The notes beneath the pieces are model-generated. The model did not search any database, was not told the DNA's origin, and saw only the letters and a program-made list of their open reading frames with translations. Below, in pieces: positions 26,733-36,436 of a stretch of 64,000 bases of DNA (position 1 is its first letter; every line of letters starts with the position of its first letter). A program made the position numbers and the translations under genes. Origin of the DNA: CAWGYT01 sp963826795 (GTDB taxonomy: Bacteria > Planctomycetota > Planctomycetia > Pirellulales > Pirellulaceae); NCBI GenBank assembly GCA_963826795.1, contig CAWGYT010000004.1, positions 868,001-932,000 on the forward strand. The letters are read 5' to 3'.

Positions 26733-29201
26733 ATGGAACGCGGCCGATTTTCGACGCTCCTACGCAACCCCCGGGCTAAGCACGTCCGGGGCCTGCTGCT
26801 GGTCCTAATACCACTTTGCCCGCAGGCGTCCGGGAACGACCTGGCGATCGCTGAATCGGGCAGAACGCTGGCCTCGCTCGCCAGTGCGGCGCTGCGTGTC
26901 CATCCGGTCCTGGAGATCGTTAGGCTCGGCTCCGCCCCCATCACGACCCGAGAAGATGAAGGCGTCGAGCGCGCTCCCCTACCAACGATGCCCGCCGACC
27001 CCGCTCGCCTACCGGGCCGAGCGGTACTGCGAGCGTCCCGTCTCCAGAACTGGAGTGCGCTCGTCCCCATCGCGCTGCTGGCAGCGGGCAGCCTGGTCGG
27101 TCTGGCTCGGGTCAGGGTCTGGAGCCGGTCCCTTCCCCTGACACGCTACTGGTTCCACACGGCTGCAAGCGCCCCGGCGCGAGCGCCGGCCAAGCCACCG
27201 CGCCAGCACCCCGGTGCAGGGCTGGATGAACGGCTGCTGGGCCAACTGGCGGGCGCGGCCCTCGACGGGGTCCTTATCCTCGACGACGCGGGCCGGATCC
27301 TGCACGTCAATGCGCTGGCGGCGGCGATCCTCGGAGCCGGCGACCCGGAGAACCTCGGCGGTGTCGATCTTTACGACTGGCTAACGCGACGAATCACACC
27401 AGACGGACCCGGAACCAGGGTCCAGCAGGCGGCAGAGTCCTCCGCGGGAACGCACAAGGACGGCATCTGGCACCTCGACGGGACAAGACCGAATGGCCAT
27501 GGATTCACGGCGGAGGTCGCGATTTCGGCGCTCCGGCTGAATGACCGCTGGGGCGCGATCGCCATCGTCCGCGACGTCACCGAACGCGTACGAACCGAGC
27601 GCCGGATCACCGAGACCCGCGAAGGCTTCCGACGCATCGTCGAGGACAGCCCGACCGGCATCCTGATTCTCGACCCCCGCGGCGATGAGCTCTACGCAAA
27701 CAGGGCCGCACAGACGTTTCTCGCAACCGCTCCGGGGCGGGCCGTTTCGGTGCCGTTCGCGTTACCCGGCCAGGCGTCGGCCAGGAGCGAGATCCGCGTC
27801 CAGCGGGCGGACGGCTCGCGCGGTTTTGTGTCCCTTTCGGTTACCGAGATCACCTGGCAAGGGGCGCCGGCGTTGCTGGCGATACTGGACGACATCACCG
27901 AGCGCAAGTCCGACGAGGAGCGCATGCGCCGGCTCGCCTTCCAGGACACCCTGACGAGCCTGCCCAACCGCAGCGGGTTTCTCGATCACCTCCGGCGAAT
28001 CACGCGGCGGGCTCCGGATCAAACGAACGCCTTCGCACTGCTGTTCATCGATCTGGACCGCTTCAAGGTCATCAACGACACCCTCGGACACGCCGTCGGG
28101 GACGATCTGCTCGCGGCCGTGGCCTCGCGTCTCTCCAACCAGGTGCGCGGCGCCGATTGCGTAGCCCGAATGGGGGGGGACGAGTTCACGGCCACTATCA
28201 GCGGAGTGCGCACATCGCAAGACGTGGAGGCCGTGGTCCGCAAGTTCAGGGATGCCTTTAGAGACCCCTTCGCGTTCCGGGACCGCACCCTTTACATCAC
28301 CGCCAGCATAGGCGTCGCCCTGTACCCGAGTGACGGTAGTGACCCGGACCTGCTGCTGCGTCACGCCGACACGGCGATGTACGACGCCAAGTCCCGGGGT
28401 GCCGGGTTGTTCAGCCTCTACCGGCCCGAGATGAGCGTGGAGACCCAATCCCGCCTGGAACTGGAGGCCGCGCTGCACCGCGCCGTGAGCCGTGGCGAGT
28501 TCGTGCTCCACTACCAGCCGCAGGTGCGGCTCGCCGACCGGGCGGCGATCGGCGCCGAGGCCCTGTTGCGGTGGCGGCACCCGGAGCGCGGGCTTCTGGC
28601 GCCGGACCAGTTCCTCCCACTGCTCGAGGACACCGGGCTCATCATCGAGGTTGGCGAGTGGGTCTTGGAGAGCGCATGTGCTCAGGCGCTGAACTGGCGG
28701 CGGGAGGGCGAGCACGGCCCGCCGGTATCGATCAATGTCTCCGCGATTCAGGTCGAGCGTGGCGGCCTGGCGGAGTCGATTCTGCGCCTGATCAGGGACC
28801 GGGGTCTTCAGCGGGGTCTGCTTCACCTCGAGCTGACCGAAACGACGATGTTTCGCAACATGGAGCGTTCCGTCGAATTGCTGAACAGCCTGGTCGCCCT
28901 TGGCGTGCACCTGGCGATCGACGACTTCGGCACCGGCCACAGCTCGCTCGGGATGGTCAGGCGGCTGCCCGTGTCCACGATCAAGCTGGATCGGGATTTC
29001 GTCCGCGGCATTGCCGAACACTCGGCCGACCAGGCCCTGGCCAAGGCCACGATCGCAATGGCCCACGGGCTCGGCAAGACGGTCGTCGCCGAGGGTGTCG
29101 AAACCGAGGAGCAGGTGCGGGTGCTGCTCGCGCTTGGCTGCGACGCCGCCCAGGGGCACTATTTCGGCGGCCCCGTGCCACCGGAAGAGCTGAGGTTCTG
29201 A
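26733..29201 (+). CDS. Membrane PAS-PAS-GGDEF-EAL protein (cyclic di-GMP turnover)
   Basis: This 822-aa protein has N-terminal hydrophobic segments (about residues 19-33 and 109-128) around a periplasmic stretch of about 75 aa, and two PAS domains (about 160-290 and 295-395). The GGDEF domain has the motif MGGDEF (about residue 480) and an RxxD inhibitory site five residues before it (RGAD). The EAL domain has GAEALLRWRHP (about 607), a DDFGTGHSSL loop, KLDRDFV and EGVETEEQ. Both active sites look complete, so it may make or break cyclic di-GMP depending on signals to the PAS domains. A short gap follows, then a convergent small gene. Confidence 0.92.
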   Translation: MERGRFSTLLRNPRAKHVRGLLLVLIPLCPQASGNDLAIAESGRTLASLASAALRVHPVLEIVRLGSAPITTREDEGVERAPLPTMPADPARLPGRAVLRASRLQNWSALVPIALLAAGSLVGLARVRVWSRSLPLTRYWFHTAASAPARAPAKPPRQHPGAGLDERLLGQLAGAALDGVLILDDAGRILHVNALAAAILGAGDPENLGGVDLYDWLTRRITPDGPGTRVQQAAESSAGTHKDGIWHLDGTRPNGHGFTAEVAISALRLNDRWGAIAIVRDVTERVRTERRITETREGFRRIVEDSPTGILILDPRGDELYANRAAQTFLATAPGRAVSVPFALPGQASARSEIRVQRADGSRGFVSLSVTEITWQGAPALLAILDDITERKSDEERMRRLAFQDTLTSLPNRSGFLDHLRRITRRAPDQTNAFALLFIDLDRFKVINDTLGHAVGDDLLAAVASRLSNQVRGADCVARMGGDEFTATISGVRTSQDVEAVVRKFRDAFRDPFAFRDRTLYITASIGVALYPSDGSDPDLLLRHADTAMYDAKSRGAGLFSLYRPEMSVETQSRLELEAALHRAVSRGEFVLHYQPQVRLADRAAIGAEALLRWRHPERGLLAPDQFLPLLEDTGLIIEVGEWVLESACAQALNWRREGEHGPPVSINVSAIQVERGGLAESILRLIRDRGLQRGLLHLELTETTMFRNMERSVELLNSLVALGVHLAIDDFGTGHSSLGMVRRLPVSTIKLDRDFVRGIAEHSADQALAKATIAMAHGLGKTVVAEGVETEEQVRVLLALGCDAAQGHYFGGPVPPEELRF

Positions 29202-29302
29202 CTCGTCCGCCGATGGATCGGATGTAGCACGCGGGGACCGCCGCGAACGCCAACGTCATGAGCCGCCCGGGACGACGCTAGCGCTTGTCTCGGTAAGCGC
29301 CG

Positions 29303-29515
29303 TCAGGGATCTGAACCACCGGCCCCCGCGCGCATCACCATCTTGTGCCTTCGGGCCGGCTCCGAGTCCAGGAAGTCGCGCATCGCGAGTGCGGCGATGC
29401 GGATGCGTTCTTCCTGGTGCGGGAAGGCCTCGATCTGCTCCCGTACCCATTCCCCCAGCGCCGCCTCGAAGGTCGTCCCCGTAAACACGAACACCCGGTC
29501 TTTGAGCTCCGACAT
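29303..29515 (-). CDS. Small protein of unknown function
   Basis: This 70-aa protein starts at the ATG at 29515 (SELKDRVFVFTGTTFEAALG). It contains a helix with AALGEWVREQIEAFPHQEER and a basic end. No membrane helix or known motif is present. It is divergent from the kinase-like gene at 29604, with 88 bp between them. Confidence 0.5.
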   Translation of the reverse strand: MSELKDRVFVFTGTTFEAALGEWVREQIEAFPHQEERIRIAALAMRDFLDSEPARRHKMVMRAGAGGSDP

Positions 29516-29603
29516 GGTCACTCCGATCCTGCACCGCATCGGCGGCATGGTAACCGAGACGCCACCGTGACAACCGGGGCCGCTCGCTGGCACAGTAGCG
29601 GCC

Positions 29604-30719
29604 ATGCAAGAGGCCCCGTCGAACACCAGCACGCCCGAATCGGCCGACCTCCGCTCGCTCGCCTCGCGCTTCGCCGTCGATCCGCCCGTCCGCGAGGTGC
29701 GGCCCCTCGGCAAGGGTCTGATCAACGAGACATTCAGCGTATCGGCGGGTGGTGGTCACTACGTGCTGCAGCGCATCAACGCCCGGGTGTTTCCGTACCC
29801 CGAGCAGATCATGGCGAACCTGCGCGCGCTCTGCGGTCATGCCGCCCGGCACCCGGACGCGGGCATTCGAATACCGGCACTGATCCCGACCCGGAACGGT
29901 GACGCCTTCCTCCGCGCCACCGACGGAGGCATCTGGCGTCTGATGGAAATGATCCCCGACGCGGTCACCCTTACGCGCATCGAGACGTCGATGCAGGCGC
30001 ACGAGACCGGCCGCGCGCTCGGCCGTTTTCATGGGCTGGTGGGCTCGCTGCCCCCGGAGCGACTCGGACTGTCGCTGCCGGGGTTTCACCGCACGCCTCG
30101 TTACCTGGATCGCCTGTTCACCGCGCTGGAACCGGGTGACCGGGCCGCCCATTCAGATTCCGTCCGCGCCTGTGTCAGCTTCGTCCGGGCACGCACTGGA
30201 CTGGCTGAGGTCCTGGAGTCGGCCCGCGACAGCGGCCGCATCCGGGTTCGGGTCACCCACGGCGATCCCAAGATCGACAATATTCTGTTCTCGCGCGCGG
30301 ACGGCCGGGCGCTGGCCCTGATCGACCTGGACACGGTCCAGCCGGGTCTGATCCAACACGATCTGGGCGACTGCCTGCGTTCGGCCTGCAACAGGAGAGG
30401 CGAGGACGCCCGCGGCGAGGAGGCCGTGCGATTCGACCTGAATGTCTGCCGCGGCATCGTCGCCGGCTATGCCGAGGCAACCCGGGGGCGGCTGACGGAC
30501 GACGACACCGCGCTGCTGTACGATGCCGTGCGCCTGATGCCGTTCGAGCTGGGGGTGCGATTTCTGACCGACCACCTGGAAGGCGATCGCTATTTCCGCG
30601 TCCGCGAGCCGGGCGAGAACCTGCGCAAGGCGGGGGTCCAGTTCGCGCTGGTCGAGGACATCGAGCGCAATGAGCACAGGATCCGCGGCATCATTACGGA
30701 CTGTTTCGCCCGGGCCTGA
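29604..30719 (+). CDS. Aminoglycoside-phosphotransferase-fold kinase (sugar kinase-like)
   Basis: This 371-aa protein has an APH fold: a glycine-rich start (VRPLGKGLINETFSV), a hydrophobic strand with the ATP-contacting region (YVLQRINARVFPYPEQIMANL), the catalytic loop THGDPKIDNILF (HxDxxxxN type) and the Mg-binding IDLDTVQPG. Sequence features (NETF at the start and the HGDPKIDN loop) are those of N-acetylhexosamine 1-kinase and related proteins rather than drug kinases. It would phosphorylate a small hydroxylated substrate, probably a sugar. The next gene is an esterase-like protein 92 nt downstream. Confidence 0.75.
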   Translation: MQEAPSNTSTPESADLRSLASRFAVDPPVREVRPLGKGLINETFSVSAGGGHYVLQRINARVFPYPEQIMANLRALCGHAARHPDAGIRIPALIPTRNGDAFLRATDGGIWRLMEMIPDAVTLTRIETSMQAHETGRALGRFHGLVGSLPPERLGLSLPGFHRTPRYLDRLFTALEPGDRAAHSDSVRACVSFVRARTGLAEVLESARDSGRIRVRVTHGDPKIDNILFSRADGRALALIDLDTVQPGLIQHDLGDCLRSACNRRGEDARGEEAVRFDLNVCRGIVAGYAEATRGRLTDDDTALLYDAVRLMPFELGVRFLTDHLEGDRYFRVREPGENLRKAGVQFALVEDIERNEHRIRGIITDCFARA

Positions 30720-30811
30720 TCCCGTCGGAGCATCGCGCCACACGAACCCCGGATCCCAAACCCCGACGGCCGCGGGCTGCAAGCGATGGGGATTCAACAA
30801 GACGCACCGCA

Positions 30812-31390
30812 ATGCTCGTATACCTTCACGGACTCAACAGCTCGTCCCAATCCGCCAAGGCCCTGGCGCTGCGCGAGCACCTGGCGCCCCATAGGGTCCT
30901 GGCCCCGGACTACCCGGCACACCGGCCGGCCGAGGCGGTGGAGCACCTGTCCCGGTATTTCGCCGACCTCGAGGGCGACACACCCGCGGTGATCGGCAGC
31001 TCGATGGGCGGCTTCTACGGCCAGTTCCTGGCGCGACGGTTCGTCTTCTCCCATCTGTTCATGATCAACCCGGCGCTGAAACCCTGGGACCTTTTCCTGG
31101 AGTACGTGGGCGAAACCCAGACCACGGCCAGCGGCGAGGTCTACGAGGTCACCCGGCCCCTGATCGAGAGCACGCGGCGCTTCGGGATCGACAACCCCTG
31201 CGACGGCGTGCCGACGACGCTGTTCCTGGACCGTGGCGACGAGGTCATCGACTACCGGATCGCCGAAGGACTCTATAGCGCGTGCGGCCGGCTGATGATC
31301 TGGGACGGGGGCGACCACGCCTTCCAGCATCTGGACGATGCGATCGAGGTGATACGCGGTCATTTGGACGCAAGCGGAAGGCCCGGCTGA
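30812..31390 (+). CDS. YqiA-family alpha/beta-hydrolase (esterase)
   Basis: This 192-aa protein begins MLVYLHGLNSSSQSAKALAL, the YqiA/YcfP start. It has the nucleophile Ser in GSSMGGFYGQFL, the acid in FLDRGDEVIDY and the His in GGDHAFQHL, so the triad is complete. Family members are small esterases of unclear physiological substrate. It is the usual length and complete. Confidence 0.85.
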   Translation: MLVYLHGLNSSSQSAKALALREHLAPHRVLAPDYPAHRPAEAVEHLSRYFADLEGDTPAVIGSSMGGFYGQFLARRFVFSHLFMINPALKPWDLFLEYVGETQTTASGEVYEVTRPLIESTRRFGIDNPCDGVPTTLFLDRGDEVIDYRIAEGLYSACGRLMIWDGGDHAFQHLDDAIEVIRGHLDASGRPG

Positions 31391-31431
31391 CGCCAATTGC
31401 CGCGGCTCGCGTGCCGGCCACCGCGGCGCGG

Positions 31432-32625
31432 TCAGCCAAGCAGCTGGTCGATGATGTGAAAACCGGCGACGTAGGTCCCGATCGCCGAGCCGAGCGTGCT
31501 CAGAAGGAACACCAGGAAGACGCGCGAGATGCGGTTGCGCCACCAGCCGCGCCAATGGGAGACGTCCTCGCGCAGACGGCCGAAATCGCCGACGCTCGGC
31601 TTGCGCAACGACAGCTCCACGGCCCCGGTAACCATGCCGGCCCCGACGGTCGGGTTCAACGAGGTCAGGGGCGCTGCCAGGAATGCGGAGACGACGGTCA
31701 GTGGGTGCCCGCGGGCGATCAGGGCCCCGAGCGCCGACAGGCCGCCGTTGATCAGCACCCAGGCGATCACGAGATTCCACCCCAGCTCGGGGCTGCGCGC
31801 GAAACCGTAGGCAAAGCCCGCCAACACCAGCCCAACGATTCCCCAGGGCAGTATCTTCGGCCAGCGACTCGGGCGCGGCAGGCGTTCGAGCTCGGCGATC
31901 TCGGTCGCCGGGTCGCGTGAGTCGTCCTCCAGATAACCGGCAAGACCCTTCAGGTGACCGACGCCGACGGCGGCGAGCACGCGCTCGGCGCCTGACCGCT
32001 CCGCCTCGCGCCGGAGTTTGGCGGCCATGTAGCGGTCGCGCTCGTCGATCAGCGGGACGTAAAGATCCTGACGGTCATGGGCAAACTCGGCGAAGGCGGT
32101 CTCGAGCACGTCCCCCTCCTTCAGGCGCTCCACCTCCTCCTCGGTGACATCGTCCGCCGTGATCATCGCGGCAAGCAGGCCGGAAAACAGCGTATAGCGC
32201 TTCCACCAGCCGAGGTTCGCCGAGATGCGCCGCAGCGTGACACCGATGTCGCGGTCGATCAGCAGCACCGGGAGGTCCATCTCCCGGGCGAGGCGGATCG
32301 CCATCCGCTGCTCCGCGCCGGGCTCGATGCCGAACTGGTCCGCCAGACGCTGCTGGTAGGCGGAAAGTACCAGGCTCGCCACCACCATATAGACACGCTT
32401 TTCCCGGATGACCGAGAACAGGTCCATCTGGGACAGGGACTTGGGATCGACCAGCGCGTTGAAGCGACTGCGGCAGAGCTCGACGGCCACGGCGTCGTAG
32501 TCACCGCTCTCGATCAGTCGGCGGACCTGCTCGGCGCTCGCCCTGGAAACGTGGGCGGTGCCGAGCAGAGTGATCCGGGTGCTTCCGACAACGATCTCGC
32601 GTTGGGGTTCTTGTGAGTCGGACAT
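31432..32625 (-). CDS. TraB/PrgY-family membrane protein
   Basis: This protein of about 397 aa has an N-terminal TraB domain with the family motifs (TLLGTAHVSRASAEQV; VAVELCRSRF; RDIGVTLRR; GVGHLKGL), similar in fold to PrgY and TIKI proteins. The C-terminal half has four or five membrane helices (LPWGIVGLVLAGFAYG, NLVIAWVLINGGLSAL, VVSAFLAAPLTSL, VFLVFLLSTLGSAIG). PrgY reduces pheromone activity; eukaryotic relatives are mitochondrial or protease-like. Its role in proteobacteria is unknown. I use the Met at 32625, because the longer open frame upstream lacks domain sequence. Confidence 0.85.
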   Translation of the reverse strand: MSDSQEPQREIVVGSTRITLLGTAHVSRASAEQVRRLIESGDYDAVAVELCRSRFNALVDPKSLSQMDLFSVIREKRVYMVVASLVLSAYQQRLADQFGIEPGAEQRMAIRLAREMDLPVLLIDRDIGVTLRRISANLGWWKRYTLFSGLLAAMITADDVTEEEVERLKEGDVLETAFAEFAHDRQDLYVPLIDERDRYMAAKLRREAERSGAERVLAAVGVGHLKGLAGYLEDDSRDPATEIAELERLPRPSRWPKILPWGIVGLVLAGFAYGFARSPELGWNLVIAWVLINGGLSALGALIARGHPLTVVSAFLAAPLTSLNPTVGAGMVTGAVELSLRKPSVGDFGRLREDVSHWRGWWRNRISRVFLVFLLSTLGSAIGTYVAGFHIIDQLLG

Positions 32626-32754
32626 GAAGCGAGTCGCGGCGGTGGGCAAGGCCTTGCATGATAACCCAGCGCCGCCGGGTGCGACGGCGGTCATTGGTGA
32701 GCCAATGCCCATGCCGTATCATTCCCCTGTCGTCGACACGCCCGCGGAGTCCCT

Positions 32755-33174
32755 ATGGCGCACCTTGTCCTCAGAACCCTACCCGTCGCGGGGGCGCTCA
32801 TCGGCGTTCTGCTAATGGCCGGTTGCGGTGCCGTGGAGAAGGACAAGCGGACCAACAGCCTTCAGGCGGCCACCCACGGTTACCAATCGGCTATCCGCTG
32901 GGGCTACTACGAGACCGCCTTCGGCTACCTGCACCCGGACCAGCGCAAGGACAAAGCGGTACCCGAATCGCTCGAGGGACTGAGGCTGACAGGCTACGAC
33001 GTCGTGCAGCCGCCGGTGATGCAGGACGAGGACTCCGCCACCCAGGTGGTGCGCATCGACTACCTCCACGAGGACACCCAGGTCGTCAAACAGCTGGTGG
33101 ACCGTCAGGTCTGGCGCTGGGACGACAAACTGGAGTCCTGGTGGCTTCATTCCGGGCTGCCCAAGTTCGAGTAG
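32755..33174 (+). CDS. Lipoprotein of unknown function
   Basis: This 139-aa protein has an N-terminal lipoprotein signal (hydrophobic core ALIGVLLMAGCG, lipobox LMAGC, acylated Cys about residue 24). The mature part is an alpha+beta domain with QSAIRWGYYETAFGYLHP and a strand-rich end (VWRWDDKLESWWLH). Similar lipoproteins are common in gammaproteobacteria, without a clear role. The permease at 33213 follows by 38 nt, so co-transcription is likely. Confidence 0.8.
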   Translation: MAHLVLRTLPVAGALIGVLLMAGCGAVEKDKRTNSLQAATHGYQSAIRWGYYETAFGYLHPDQRKDKAVPESLEGLRLTGYDVVQPPVMQDEDSATQVVRIDYLHEDTQVVKQLVDRQVWRWDDKLESWWLHSGLPKFE

Positions 33175-33212
33175 ACCGCGTCGGCAACCACCCGGACAGC
33201 TAACACGCCCCG

Positions 33213-34313
33213 ATGCATCCCGACCCCGGATTCGGCCCCGCCGGCCGCACCCTTCTGATAGCCGGCGCCTTCGTGGTCGTCGTGGCCGGCATGCAGGCGG
33301 CGGCTTCTCTGATCGCGCCCTTCCTGCTCTCGGTGTTCATAGCCGTTATCGCCGCGCCGCCACTGCGGTTCCTGCGCGGCCATGGATTGCCGAACTGGGC
33401 GGCCATGCTTGTCGTCGTGCTGGGACTCATCGCCATCAGCGGCGCCATCGCCGTGTTGGTAACCGGCTCGCTCGACGGCTTTCAGGCGAACCTCCCGGAA
33501 TACCAGGCCCGCCTCAGAGACCTGACGGGACAGCTGGTCCAGTGGCTTGATCGCTTCGGGATACACATCCCGCGCGAGGCCCTGCAGACCTACGTGAATC
33601 CGGGTAAGGCCCTGGGCGTGGCCGGCGACCTGATCGCCAGCCTGAGCGGCGTGCTGGCGAACGCGCTGCTGATACTGCTGACGGTCGTCTTCATCCTGTT
33701 CGAAGCCACCAGCCTGCCCGCCAAGCTGAAGCGCGCACTCAAGACCCCGGAGGAATCCACCAGGCGTCTGGAGCACGTGCTCGACAGCGTCAACCAATAC
33801 ATGGGAATAAAGAGCCTGACCAGTCTCGTCACCGGCGTGGCAATCTGGCTCTGGCTGACCCTGCTCGGGGTCGATTACGCCCTGCTCTGGGGACTGATCG
33901 CCTTCCTGCTCAACTTCGTGCCGACGATCGGATCGATCATCGCGGCGGTCCCGGCCGTTCTGCTGGCGTTGGTTCAGATCGACCTGCAAACGGCCCTCCT
34001 GGCAACGGCCGGCTACCTGGTTGTCAACGCCGTGATCGGCAATGTCGTCGAGCCGAGGGCGATGGGCCGGGGGCTCGGACTTTCGACCCTGGTCGTGTTC
34101 GTCTCACTGGTGTTCTGGGGTTGGATCCTGGGACCGGTTGGGATGTTCCTGTCGGTCCCACTGACCATGGCGTTGAAGATCGCGCTCGATGCCAATCCAG
34201 ACACACGTCCGATCGCAATCATGCTCGGCCCGGACCTGGGCGAGCCGGTGTCGGACGACGGCCCGCCCGCCGGCGCCGTCGCGCGGAACCCGGGGGCCCG
34301 CATGAAGCCCTGA
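33213..34313 (+). CDS. AI-2E-family transporter (TqsA/PerM-like permease)
   Basis: This 366-aa protein has the topology of the family: two N-terminal helix pairs (LLIAGAFVVVVAGMQAA…LLSVFIAVIAAPPL), a soluble central region (about 90-190) and a C-terminal block of four helices. The last block includes the family patches VDYALLWGLIAFLLNFVPTI and VEPRAMGRGLGLSTLVVFVS. Some members export AI-2 or other small molecules, others act as Na+/H+ antiporters; the substrate is not readable. It lies downstream of a lipoprotein on the same strand. Confidence 0.88.
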   Translation: MHPDPGFGPAGRTLLIAGAFVVVVAGMQAAASLIAPFLLSVFIAVIAAPPLRFLRGHGLPNWAAMLVVVLGLIAISGAIAVLVTGSLDGFQANLPEYQARLRDLTGQLVQWLDRFGIHIPREALQTYVNPGKALGVAGDLIASLSGVLANALLILLTVVFILFEATSLPAKLKRALKTPEESTRRLEHVLDSVNQYMGIKSLTSLVTGVAIWLWLTLLGVDYALLWGLIAFLLNFVPTIGSIIAAVPAVLLALVQIDLQTALLATAGYLVVNAVIGNVVEPRAMGRGLGLSTLVVFVSLVFWGWILGPVGMFLSVPLTMALKIALDANPDTRPIAIMLGPDLGEPVSDDGPPAGAVARNPGARMKP

Positions 34314-34423
34314 GTCGGGTGCCCAGAGCTCGAGCATCCGCGTTCCGCGCCGCTCTCGACGCTCCCCCGGTTGCCGATCGCCTAGGCTACTAATGAGCCT
34401 CCTCAGCCTTACCCGTTCGAGAC

Positions 34424-34942
34424 ATGTTCATCGTCGACGACCCGCTGCTGGCCTTGATCCTTAGGTTCGTCGTCAACACCGACAAGGCCTCCAAGGCTAA
34501 CGAGGCCTTCCTCCAGCGGCAGCTCAGGACTATCAAGCAATATCTGGCCCAATTTCCCGTCGAGGAGCACGGGGCGCGGGCGATGGAGTGGATCGAGCAG
34601 CACGCGGAGACCTACCGGCGGAGCTGGCAGCGGCGGACGGTGTCGTCCGGAACGGTCGGACTGCGCTGCAAGGACTGTCCGCTGAAGCGAATCGGCGCCT
34701 CCGAGCACTGCGAGATCCACGAACAGTGGCTCTACCTGTTGCGCCAGTACCTTGCCGGCCGGGCGACGAGCGCGGCCTATGTCGACGAGAGCCTGAGTCT
34801 GCTGCGGCAGTACAAGGACGAGCTCGCGCTGCGGGTACCGCGAAAACAGAAGTCGGCGGAAAAATCCGGGAAGAAAAAGAAAAAAGGGAAGAAAAAGGAC
34901 CGCGCGAAAGAGACCCGAGAAACCGAAGCCGAAGGCCGCTAG
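34424..34942 (+). CDS. Small protein with a Cys/His motif and Lys-rich tail
   Basis: This 172-aa helical protein has a Cys/His cluster in its middle (CKDCPLKRIGASEHCEIHEQ): CxxC, then C about 11 residues on and a His three residues later, which could bind zinc. The last 30 residues are almost all Lys, Glu, Arg and Ser. No membrane helix is present. A DNA- or RNA-binding role is possible but is only an inference. It is convergent with the methyltransferase gene. Confidence 0.6.
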   Translation: MFIVDDPLLALILRFVVNTDKASKANEAFLQRQLRTIKQYLAQFPVEEHGARAMEWIEQHAETYRRSWQRRTVSSGTVGLRCKDCPLKRIGASEHCEIHEQWLYLLRQYLAGRATSAAYVDESLSLLRQYKDELALRVPRKQKSAEKSGKKKKKGKKKDRAKETRETEAEGR

Positions 34943-34950
34943 TCGGGCGA

Positions 34951-35766
34951 TTACGCTCCCGGCAACGCCCCGGCCGTCACCGCATGCTCATCGCCGATGC
35001 CGCGTTCCGCCGCATTCAGGAACCCCTCGGGTGCTCCCATCTCGCGCCGCATGGTCAGGTAGTCTGCCGTCCAGCTTCCGCGGGCGTCGCGGAGCGTAAA
35101 TGGCGGAGCGTCCTCCCGCTGACCCTGCCGCGCACAGGTGAACAACGCGATCATCGGTGGGTCTCCGGCTCGAAAATGCACCTCGCGGCGCTGAACCAGC
35201 ACCAGGCCGGCCTCGCGAATGGCGGCCTCCGGCCGCGCGTCCCGTGCGGAATGGCAGAAGCAGAAGACCCCGTCATCGGCCAGTGCACGGCTCGCCGCGC
35301 GGCAATAGTCGAACAGGTTGCCGTGCAGCTCGAATCGAGCGGCTGCCTTCTGGGGATGCGCCGACGGCGTGCCATTGGACGGCGAAATGTAGGGTGGCGA
35401 GCCGGTCACCAGGTCGAACTCGCCCGCGTCCGAGCCGCGAAGATCCTGGTGGAGAAGGGTTACGCGATCGGAAAGCCCGTTGTGCTCAACCGTGCGCCTG
35501 GCCAGCCGATGACTGACCGCCTGGATCTCGACGGCCGTCAGCCGCGCCCGCGACCCAAGCCGCCACAGGACCAGCAGGCCAACCGAGCCGATGCCGGCCC
35601 CGAGGTCGAGCAGGCGGGTTGCCCGCGGAGCCGAACGCGCCGCGGTCCAGGCCGTCAGCAGATCATCGGCGGAGAATCGATGGCCGGCGCGCAGCTGGTA
35701 GATTCGCCAGTCCCCGGCGAGGACGTCCAGGGTCACGTCGGAATCGATCCCGCCCTCCCGCGGCAT
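34951..35766 (-). CDS. SAM-dependent methyltransferase, TrmN6 (YfiC)-like
   Basis: This 271-aa protein has a Rossmann fold with the SAM motif LLDLGAGIGSVGLLVLWRLG, a binding residue in LTAVEIQAVSHRLARR, and the substrate-base pocket GSPPYISPSNGT (the NPPY position, here SPPY). The start FRLRAGHRFSADDLLTAW-like segment is the signature of YfiC, which methylates A37 of tRNA-Val. I use the Met at 35766, since the longer start overlaps no domain. Substrate by homology only. Confidence 0.75.
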   Translation of the reverse strand: MPREGGIDSDVTLDVLAGDWRIYQLRAGHRFSADDLLTAWTAARSAPRATRLLDLGAGIGSVGLLVLWRLGSRARLTAVEIQAVSHRLARRTVEHNGLSDRVTLLHQDLRGSDAGEFDLVTGSPPYISPSNGTPSAHPQKAAARFELHGNLFDYCRAASRALADDGVFCFCHSARDARPEAAIREAGLVLVQRREVHFRAGDPPMIALFTCARQGQREDAPPFTLRDARGSWTADYLTMRREMGAPEGFLNAAERGIGDEHAVTAGALPGA

Positions 35767-35845
35767 GCAGCGGGTTAGTTGGTCACCCGGCGCTCGGGCC
35801 GACCCGAAACCGGGTCGCACCCGAGACGCACGCGGCCGCATGCCT

Positions 35846-36253
35846 TCAGAACATCTCTTCGAGCTTGTCGATCTCCGCCTGAATATTCTCCGGCAGCGAG
35901 TCCTTGACGGCCCGCAGCTTTTCCATGACGCCGGCGGCCAATTCAGTCTTGCCTTCCTCGAGATAACTCATGACCTGATCGATCCAGTCCTCCGCCTGCA
36001 TAATGGCGGCGTCGGCCATCTCCTCGGTCTTCTCCATCGCCGCGCTCGCAGCGTCGGACGCGGCGGCCGCCGCTTCGGTCGCCTTGTCGGCGGCGGCATC
36101 ACCGGCTTCCTTGGCAGCGTCCGCCGCCTTGTCGACCATCGACGGCTGCTCGGCCGGGGCGGCGGCCTCCTTCGCCGGTTCGTCCTGCTTTCCGCATGCG
36201 CTCAGGCTTAGCGCGGCGGCGCCGATCACGACCATAAGCAATCGCTTGTTCAT
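35846..36253 (-). CDS. Ala-rich lipoprotein
   Basis: This 135-aa protein has an N-terminal lipoprotein signal (LLMVVIGAAALSLSACGK, Cys at the end of the lipobox). The mature part is an Ala/Glu/Lys-rich helix of heptad type (KAADAAKEAGDAAADKATE) that probably forms a coiled coil, with a final helical region (MEKLRAVKDSLPENI). It resembles small outer-membrane spacer lipoproteins. I start at the Met before NKRLLMV; a longer start is possible. Confidence 0.7.
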   Translation of the reverse strand: MNKRLLMVVIGAAALSLSACGKQDEPAKEAAAPAEQPSMVDKAADAAKEAGDAAADKATEAAAAASDAASAAMEKTEEMADAAIMQAEDWIDQVMSYLEEGKTELAAGVMEKLRAVKDSLPENIQAEIDKLEEMF

Positions 36254-36436
36254 GTTATCTCTCCGTGTACGTGGTGTTTTGCCCCAGGGACTCACATCGC
36301 CCCGGGGATCCGTGATTATGTGGATTTTTGCGGACCAATGCGAACGCCGCCGATGACCAGACAGGACCTCCCCGTCGGGTGCTTCCCGCGTCGCCCGCGG
36401 AGACCTGGCGCCCTCCGCGTCGCGTTCCCGCCGTGG

